NCBI RefSeq assembly: GCF_027947595.1
Contig: NZ_CP116257.1
Coordinates: forward strand, 5,465,501-5,529,500
Length of the DNA: 64,000 nucleotides
Direction of reading: 5' to 3'
Source of the DNA: Streptomyces lienomycini
GTDB taxonomy: Bacteria > Actinomycetota > Actinomycetes > Streptomycetales > Streptomycetaceae
Shown here piece by piece: positions 60,464 through 64,000 of this stretch. Each line of letters opens with the position of its first letter. The first letter of the stretch is position 1. The translations under genes were made by a program, and so were the position numbers. The notes under the pieces are model-generated. The model saw only the letters and a list, made by a program, of their open reading frames with translations. It had not been told where the DNA came from and did not search any database.

Positions 60464-61004
60464 GCGGCCCGTCCGGGCGGTACCAGGTGGACAGGTGGTG
60501 GATGGATCCGAAGTGGTAGTCCACCACGAGGTCGGCCGGGGTGTCCCGGGTGAAGACGCCGGTCCGCTGGCCCTCCTCGATCAGGGCGCGGAACCGCTCG
60601 TGGTAGCGGCGGCGCTCCGCGCGCACCTGCTTGTTCTTCTCCGGGCTGAGCTGGTGCATGGAGCGGAAGAAGATCGACGCGTCGTCGAGGTTGTCGATGG
60701 TGGTGACGACGACGTCGGCCGCCGCGTCCCGCACCCGCTTCTCCACCGGCTCGTCGGCGTCCGCGAAGGCGTCCAGGCGTTCCTGCTGGAGGCGCAGCAC
60801 GCGCGCGTACACCTCGTGCAGGAGGTCGTCCTTGGAGCCGAAGTAGTGGTAGAGCGCCCCCTTGGTGACGCCTGCCGCCTCGACGATCTCCTGTACCGAG
60901 GTGCGGTCGTAGCCCTGCTCGGCGAAGAGCCGGGTGGCGGCGGCCAGGAGCCGCTGCGGCACCGGAGTGCCGTCCCCGTCCGTGGTCCTGGGCACTGCCG
61001 TCAC
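60402..61004 (-). CDS. TetR-family regulator of the acyl-CoA genes
   Basis: The 200-residue product has the TetR helix-turn-helix (LLAAATRLFAEQGYDRTSVQ EIVEAAGVTKGALYHYFGSK DDL) and an all-helical ligand domain (DAAADVVVTTIDNLDDASIF FRSMHQLSPEKNKQVRAERR). GTG at 61004. It follows a ligase remnant and an SDR on the same strand. Two copies of a CATACCGAC-type palindrome, upstream of the SDR and the acyl-CoA dehydrogenase operon, make these its probable targets. An acyl-CoA ligand is inferred. Confidence 0.93.
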   Translation of the reverse strand: MTAVPRTTDGDGTPVPQRLLAAATRLFAEQGYDRTSVQEIVEAAGVTKGALYHYFGSKDDLLHEVYARVLRLQQERLDAFADADEPVEKRVRDAAADVVVTTIDNLDDASIFFRSMHQLSPEKNKQVRAERRRYHERFRALIEEGQRTGVFTRDTPADLVVDYHFGSIHHLSTWYRPDGPLSPQEVADHLADLLLRALRP

Positions 61005-61017
61005 CTGCCTTTCCGTT

Positions 61018-61129
61018 TCACTGTCTGTTCACTGCTGCGTGCTGGTGCGTACGGGAACGCTGTTCCCGACGGAGGATCTTCCCATTCATCGTCCTCGGCA
61101 CGTCGGGCAGCCCGGCTCGGCGCCGGACG
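61018..61129 (-). pseudogene. C-terminal remnant of an acyl-CoA ligase (ANL superfamily)
   Basis: The minus strand between the SDR stop and the TetR start reads LPDVPRTMNGKILRREQ, then a short tail and TGA at 61018-61020. This is the A10 motif of acyl-CoA synthetases (PRTxxGKIxRRELR), including the catalytic lysine. Nothing else of the gene is left; the stub is bounded by the SDR stop at 61130. It implies a deletion of a ligase gene that once sat between the SDR and the TetR regulator. Confidence 0.5.
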
Positions 61130-61900
61130 TCACCGGGCCGTCGACTCCTCCCACTGCCGCTGGAGGCGGTTCATGCCGTGCAGCCAGCGGTCGGGTCCGG
61201 CGGCCCGTGCCTGGTAGTACTCGGCCACCTCGGGGTGCGGCAGGATCAGGAAGCGGTCTTCGTCCATGCCCTCGAAGAGGGCGTCCGCTACGTCCTCGGG
61301 CTCGACCGCGGTGGGCTGGAGCACCAGCTCGCCGGCTCTGCCGCTCGCGGCGAGCATGTCGGTGCGCACGCCCTGCGGGCAGATGGCGTGCACCTTGATC
61401 CCGCGGTGGCGGTACGTCAGGGACAGCCACTCGGCGAAGGCGTAGGCGCCGTGCTTGGTGACGCTGTAGGGGGCGGCGCCGATCATGGTGAGCAGTCCGG
61501 CGGCGGAGACGGTGGAGACGAAGCGGCCGCGGCCGCGCTCCAGCCAGTCGGGGATGAGTTCGTGGGCCGCGCGGACGTGGGCCATGACGTTGACGTCCCA
61601 GGCGAGGGCCCAGACGGCCTCCTCGGCGGCCTCCGAGCCCCCGGAGCCGACGCCCGCGTTGGCGCAGTACACGTCGACCGTGCCGTCCAGCGCCTCGCGG
61701 GCCTCGCCGACGATCGCCGAGGCGTCGCCGGGGAGCGCGATGCCGCCGATCTCGTCGGCGACCACCTTCGCCCGGTCGGCGTCCAGGTCGTTGACGACGA
61801 CCCGGGCGCCCCCGGCGGCGAAGCGGCGGGCCAGCGCGGCGCCGATGCCGCCTCCCGCCCCGGTGACGACGACTCCCGCATCCTGCACGGCTTCCACCAT
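61130..61900 (-). CDS. Short-chain dehydrogenase/reductase
   Basis: A 256-residue classical SDR. VVVTGAGGGIGAALARRFAA is the nucleotide motif, CANAGVGSGG the NAG motif, and STVSAAGLLTMIGAAPYSVT KHGAYAF holds the Ser-Tyr-Lys catalytic set. Likely a hydroxyacyl-CoA or alcohol dehydrogenase in the acyl-CoA regulon. ATG at 61900 with AAGGAG just upstream; the ORF runs to 61945 without reason to start there. First gene of the SDR-(lost ligase)-TetR unit. Confidence 0.9.
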   Translation of the reverse strand: MVEAVQDAGVVVTGAGGGIGAALARRFAAGGARVVVNDLDADRAKVVADEIGGIALPGDASAIVGEAREALDGTVDVYCANAGVGSGGSEAAEEAVWALAWDVNVMAHVRAAHELIPDWLERGRGRFVSTVSAAGLLTMIGAAPYSVTKHGAYAFAEWLSLTYRHRGIKVHAICPQGVRTDMLAASGRAGELVLQPTAVEPEDVADALFEGMDEDRFLILPHPEVAEYYQARAAGPDRWLHGMNRLQRQWEESTAR

Positions 61901-61973
61901 CGGTCTCCTTAGAACACGGCTGCGACGGGCGCGCGGCGGCCCCACCCCGTCCCGGGCACGCCGCAGCGCCAGA

Positions 61974-61989
61974 CTAACCAGTCGGTATG
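61974..61989. promoter_or_regulatory. TetR-type operator upstream of the SDR
   Basis: On the minus strand CATACCGACTGGTTAG, similar to CATACCGACCGGTCGG at 57059-57074 (13 of 16 positions). It lies about 75 bp before the SDR start. Confidence 0.5.
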
Positions 61990-62092
61990 TACGACGGAAG
62001 GGGAGAACCGCGGTCTACTCCGTTCCGCGCGGCCCAGGCCGCGGGTTAGCGTGCGTGCGCATGACACCCGCCGCGATCACGGAGGTCACCGC

Positions 62093-63355
62093 ATGACGCT
62101 GTCCAGACGCAACCTGCTCGCCACGACGGCCGCCGTGGCGGCCGGTACCGCCGCCGCCACGGCGTCGGCGGGCCCGGCGCAGGCGGCGCCCGCGGGACAC
62201 GGGGGCCGCCGGCTGCGCACCGGCTTCGAGCGCCTCGCCGACGACGGCTACGCCCTGCTCGACGGGCAGAAGGTCGGCATCGTCACCAACCCGACCGGCA
62301 TCACCCGCGACGTGCGCCACCTCGTCGACGTCATGCACGCCGACGGCCGGGTGAACCTGACCGCCGTCTTCGGGCCCGAGCACGGCTTCCGGGGCACGGC
62401 GCAGGCGGGCGGCTCCGAGGGGCGCTACGACGACCCCGCGACCGGGCTGCCGGTCTACGACACGTACCTGAAGAGCGGGCAGCCGCTCGCGGACGTGTTC
62501 ACGGCGTCCGGTGTGGACACCGTCGTCTTCGACATCCAGGATGTGGGCGCGCGCTTCTACACGTACATCTGGACGCTGTTCGACTGCATGGAGTCGGCCT
62601 CGCTCGCGGGCAAGCGGTTCGTGGTCCTGGACCGGCCGAACCCGGTGACCGGGCGGGCGGCCCTCGGTCCGGTCCTGCACAAGGAGTTCGCGACCTTCGT
62701 CGGGCGGCAGCCGATCGCGCAGGCGCACGGCATGACGGTCGCCGAGCTGGCGCTGCTCTTCAACCACGAGTTCCTGGCGAGGCCGGTCGCGCTGGAGACG
62801 GTGACGATGACGGGCTGGAAGCGCTCGGAGTTCTACGACGCCTCCGGGCTGCCCTGGGTACCGCCGAGCCCGAACATGCCGACGCCGGAGTGCGCGCTGG
62901 TGTACTCGGGGACCTGCCTGTTCGAGGGCACGAACCTCTCCGAGGGGCGCGGCACCACCCGTCCGTTCGAGCTGCTGGGCGCCGAGGGCATCGGCGGGGG
63001 CTGGGCCGCCGCCGCGAACGAGGCCGGGCTGCCGGGCGTGCGCTTGAGGGAGGCGTACTTCGCGCCCACCTTCTCCAAGTTCCAGGGGAGGACCGTCGGC
63101 GGTGTGCAGCTCCACGTGCACGACCGGGCCGCGTTCGACCCGGTCCGCACCGGCATCGCCCTGCTGGTGACCGCCAGGCGGACCTGGGAGGGCTTCGCCT
63201 GGCGGTCGGACAACTGGATCGACAAGCTCACCGGCTCCACGCGGGTGCGCACGATGATCGACGCGGGCGCGGACACCGACGAGGTGGTGCACGGCTGGGA
63301 GCGGGAACTGGCGGCGTTCCGCAGGACACGCCGCCAGTACCTGCTCTACAGGTGA
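62093..63355 (+). CDS. Exported NamZ/DUF1343-family protein
   Basis: The 420-residue product has a Tat signal (TLSRRNLLATTAAVAAGTAA; twin-arginine in SRRNLL) cleaved near AQA. It carries the DUF1343 fold: VGIVTNPTGITRDVRHLVDV, VFGPEHGFRGTAQAGGSEG, DTVVFDIQDVGARFYTYIWT, VLDRPNPVTGR, PWVPPSPNMPTPECALVYSG TCLFEGTNLSEGRGT. NamZ of Bacillus is an exo-beta-N-acetylmuramidase that acts on cell-wall fragments, so a role in wall recycling outside the cell is likely. ATG with GGAGGT six bases upstream. It converges on a penicillin acylase-like gene. Confidence 0.9.
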   Translation: MTLSRRNLLATTAAVAAGTAAATASAGPAQAAPAGHGGRRLRTGFERLADDGYALLDGQKVGIVTNPTGITRDVRHLVDVMHADGRVNLTAVFGPEHGFRGTAQAGGSEGRYDDPATGLPVYDTYLKSGQPLADVFTASGVDTVVFDIQDVGARFYTYIWTLFDCMESASLAGKRFVVLDRPNPVTGRAALGPVLHKEFATFVGRQPIAQAHGMTVAELALLFNHEFLARPVALETVTMTGWKRSEFYDASGLPWVPPSPNMPTPECALVYSGTCLFEGTNLSEGRGTTRPFELLGAEGIGGGWAAAANEAGLPGVRLREAYFAPTFSKFQGRTVGGVQLHVHDRAAFDPVRTGIALLVTARRTWEGFAWRSDNWIDKLTGSTRVRTMIDAGADTDEVVHGWERELAAFRRTRRQYLLYR

Positions 63356-63379
63356 CCGTCGGGCCGGCCGGTCACCTGT
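63348..63379. terminator. Bidirectional terminator spanning both stop codons
   Basis: Perfect 11-bp arms ACAGGTGACCG (63348-63358) and CGGTCACCTGT (63369-63379), with a 10-nt loop. Each arm contains the stop codon of one of the two converging genes (TGA at 63353-63355; the other at 63372-63374), so both proteins end in Arg-stop. Confidence 0.75.
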
Positions 63380-64000
63380 GGGACGTGAACTCCACGACCT
63401 GCTGGTAGGTCGGCCGGTTCTGCCAGCTGATGCCGCCGTGCTTGATGCCGCCGAGGGTGCGGTGGATCACCGAGTCGGCGCACCACTGGTCCCCCGCCGA
63501 GCAGCTGTCGTCGCCGGGGTAGACCTGGGCGGCCGTGCGGCCCGCCGCCTCCTTGAGGGTGGTGACCAGGCTGTCCCGGCAGGCGGCGAGGTCGCCGCCG
63601 CCGCAGTACGCGCGTGCCAGCGGGCCCTTGACGGTCTCGCCGAGCACGGCCCGGACGTCCTTGTCGACATAGCTCCACCAGCCGTACTGGAAGGCACTGC
63701 CGGCGTGGGCGCCGGTCGGGCCGTGGGCGGCGGACGGGGACTCGTCGACGGGCAGGTTGCGGGTGAAGGCGGTGTACAGGTCGCTGCCGAGGCCGGGTTC
63801 GAACTCGGCCTTCACCAGCAGCGGCCACCAGGCGTCCAGGGTGCGGATCGCGTCGGCGTGGGCGTACTTCTTCGAGCCGGCCGAGGTCTCCGTGCGCAGG
63901 CCGCCCGCGGCCAGCCACGCCTTGAGCCCGTCCACGGCCGTCTTCGCGGCCGGGTCGGTCACCGGGGCGGACTCGACCACCTTCAGCAGGTCGGGGACGA
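63372..64000 (-). CDS. Penicillin acylase-family protein (5' part beyond right edge)
   Basis: The last 209 codons of a longer gene. The visible part reads VPDLLKVVESAPVTDPAAKT, then LDAWWPLLVKAEFEPGLGSD, GSAFQYGWWSYVDKDVRAVL, and ends GGIKHGGISWQNRPTYQQVV EFTSHR. That end block is typical of the penicillin amidase (Ntn-hydrolase) C-terminus, and the two cysteine pairs (YCGGGDLAAC, CSAGDQWC) fit an exported protein. The catalytic serine and N-terminal region are outside the window. Confidence 0.75.
   Translation of the reverse strand, partial: VPDLLKVVESAPVTDPAAKTAVDGLKAWLAAGGLRTETSAGSKKYAHADAIRTLDAWWPLLVKAEFEPGLGSDLYTAFTRNLPVDESPSAAHGPTGAHAGSAFQYGWWSYVDKDVRAVLGETVKGPLARAYCGGGDLAACRDSLVTTLKEAAGRTAAQVYPGDDSCSAGDQWCADSVIHRTLGGIKHGGISWQNRPTYQQVVEFTSHR

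Overview
The window is core chromosome of a Streptomyces species. The evidence is the very high G+C with strong G/C bias at third codon positions, frequent GTG starts, a 20S proteasome with a complete pupylation set, mycothiol ligase MshC, the gylR-glpFKD glycerol operon, and two chaplins (one with a sortase signal). From memory the gene order follows the Streptomyces coelicolor SCO1637-SCO1700 neighbourhood. I ran no database search, so all homology calls come from reading the sequence.

Layout, left to right. (1) 1-13.1 kb, protein turnover: pafB (cut by the left edge), two FKBP-type prolyl isomerases, pafA and an MFS transporter on the minus strand; a divergent LacI regulator; then a minus-strand block arc / dop / pup / endonuclease VII-like gene / prcB / prcA. 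A strong terminator separates arc from dop. (2) 13.1-19.2 kb: a small secreted protein, trmI, a site-2 protease whose long disordered N-terminus is out of frame, a RecB-like nuclease with four cysteines placed like Fe-S ligands, a MITE-like element at a TA site, and a response regulator. (3) 19.2-25.7 kb: an orphan peptide-binding lipoprotein, a HAD phosphatase and metH. (4) 26-31.3 kb: gylR with glpF-glpK-glpD and two matching GylR-type palindromes. (5) 31.3-43.6 kb: a PAC2 protein, mshC, an uncharacterised kinase-like / DUF3090 / phosphatase trio, CorA, a ferritin-like protein, a flavin/F420 oxidoreductase, an aldo/keto reductase and a frame-broken RecD2-like gene.

(6) 43.7-47.1 kb: chaplins chpC and chpH, an M20 peptidase, tRNA-Leu(GAG) and a YchJ-like protein. 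(7) 47.1-51.9 kb: a gluconate/idonate catabolic cluster (GntR regulator, gluconokinase, gluconate permease, 5-ketogluconate reductase-like SDR, idonate dehydrogenase-like enzyme). (8) 51.9-57 kb: an APC permease and small membrane and housekeeping genes. (9) 57-62 kb: a likely acyl-CoA degradation regulon (phosphotransferase-like protein, acyl-CoA dehydrogenase, LysR, TetR, SDR) sharing a palindromic operator and retaining the C-terminal stub of a lost acyl-CoA ligase. (10) 62-64 kb: a NamZ/DUF1343 protein and the 3' part of a penicillin acylase gene.

The points most worth a second look are: the frame-broken, motif-degenerate RecD2-like gene; a second frame break upstream of the site-2 protease, with every shift being one missing base at a G/C run; the TA-flanked inverted-repeat element that appears to have split an operon; the kinase/zinc-protein/phosphatase trio beside mshC; the nuclease gene nested in the proteasome operon; and the ligase remnant with its shared operators. 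No CRISPR array, prophage or complete insertion sequence was seen.
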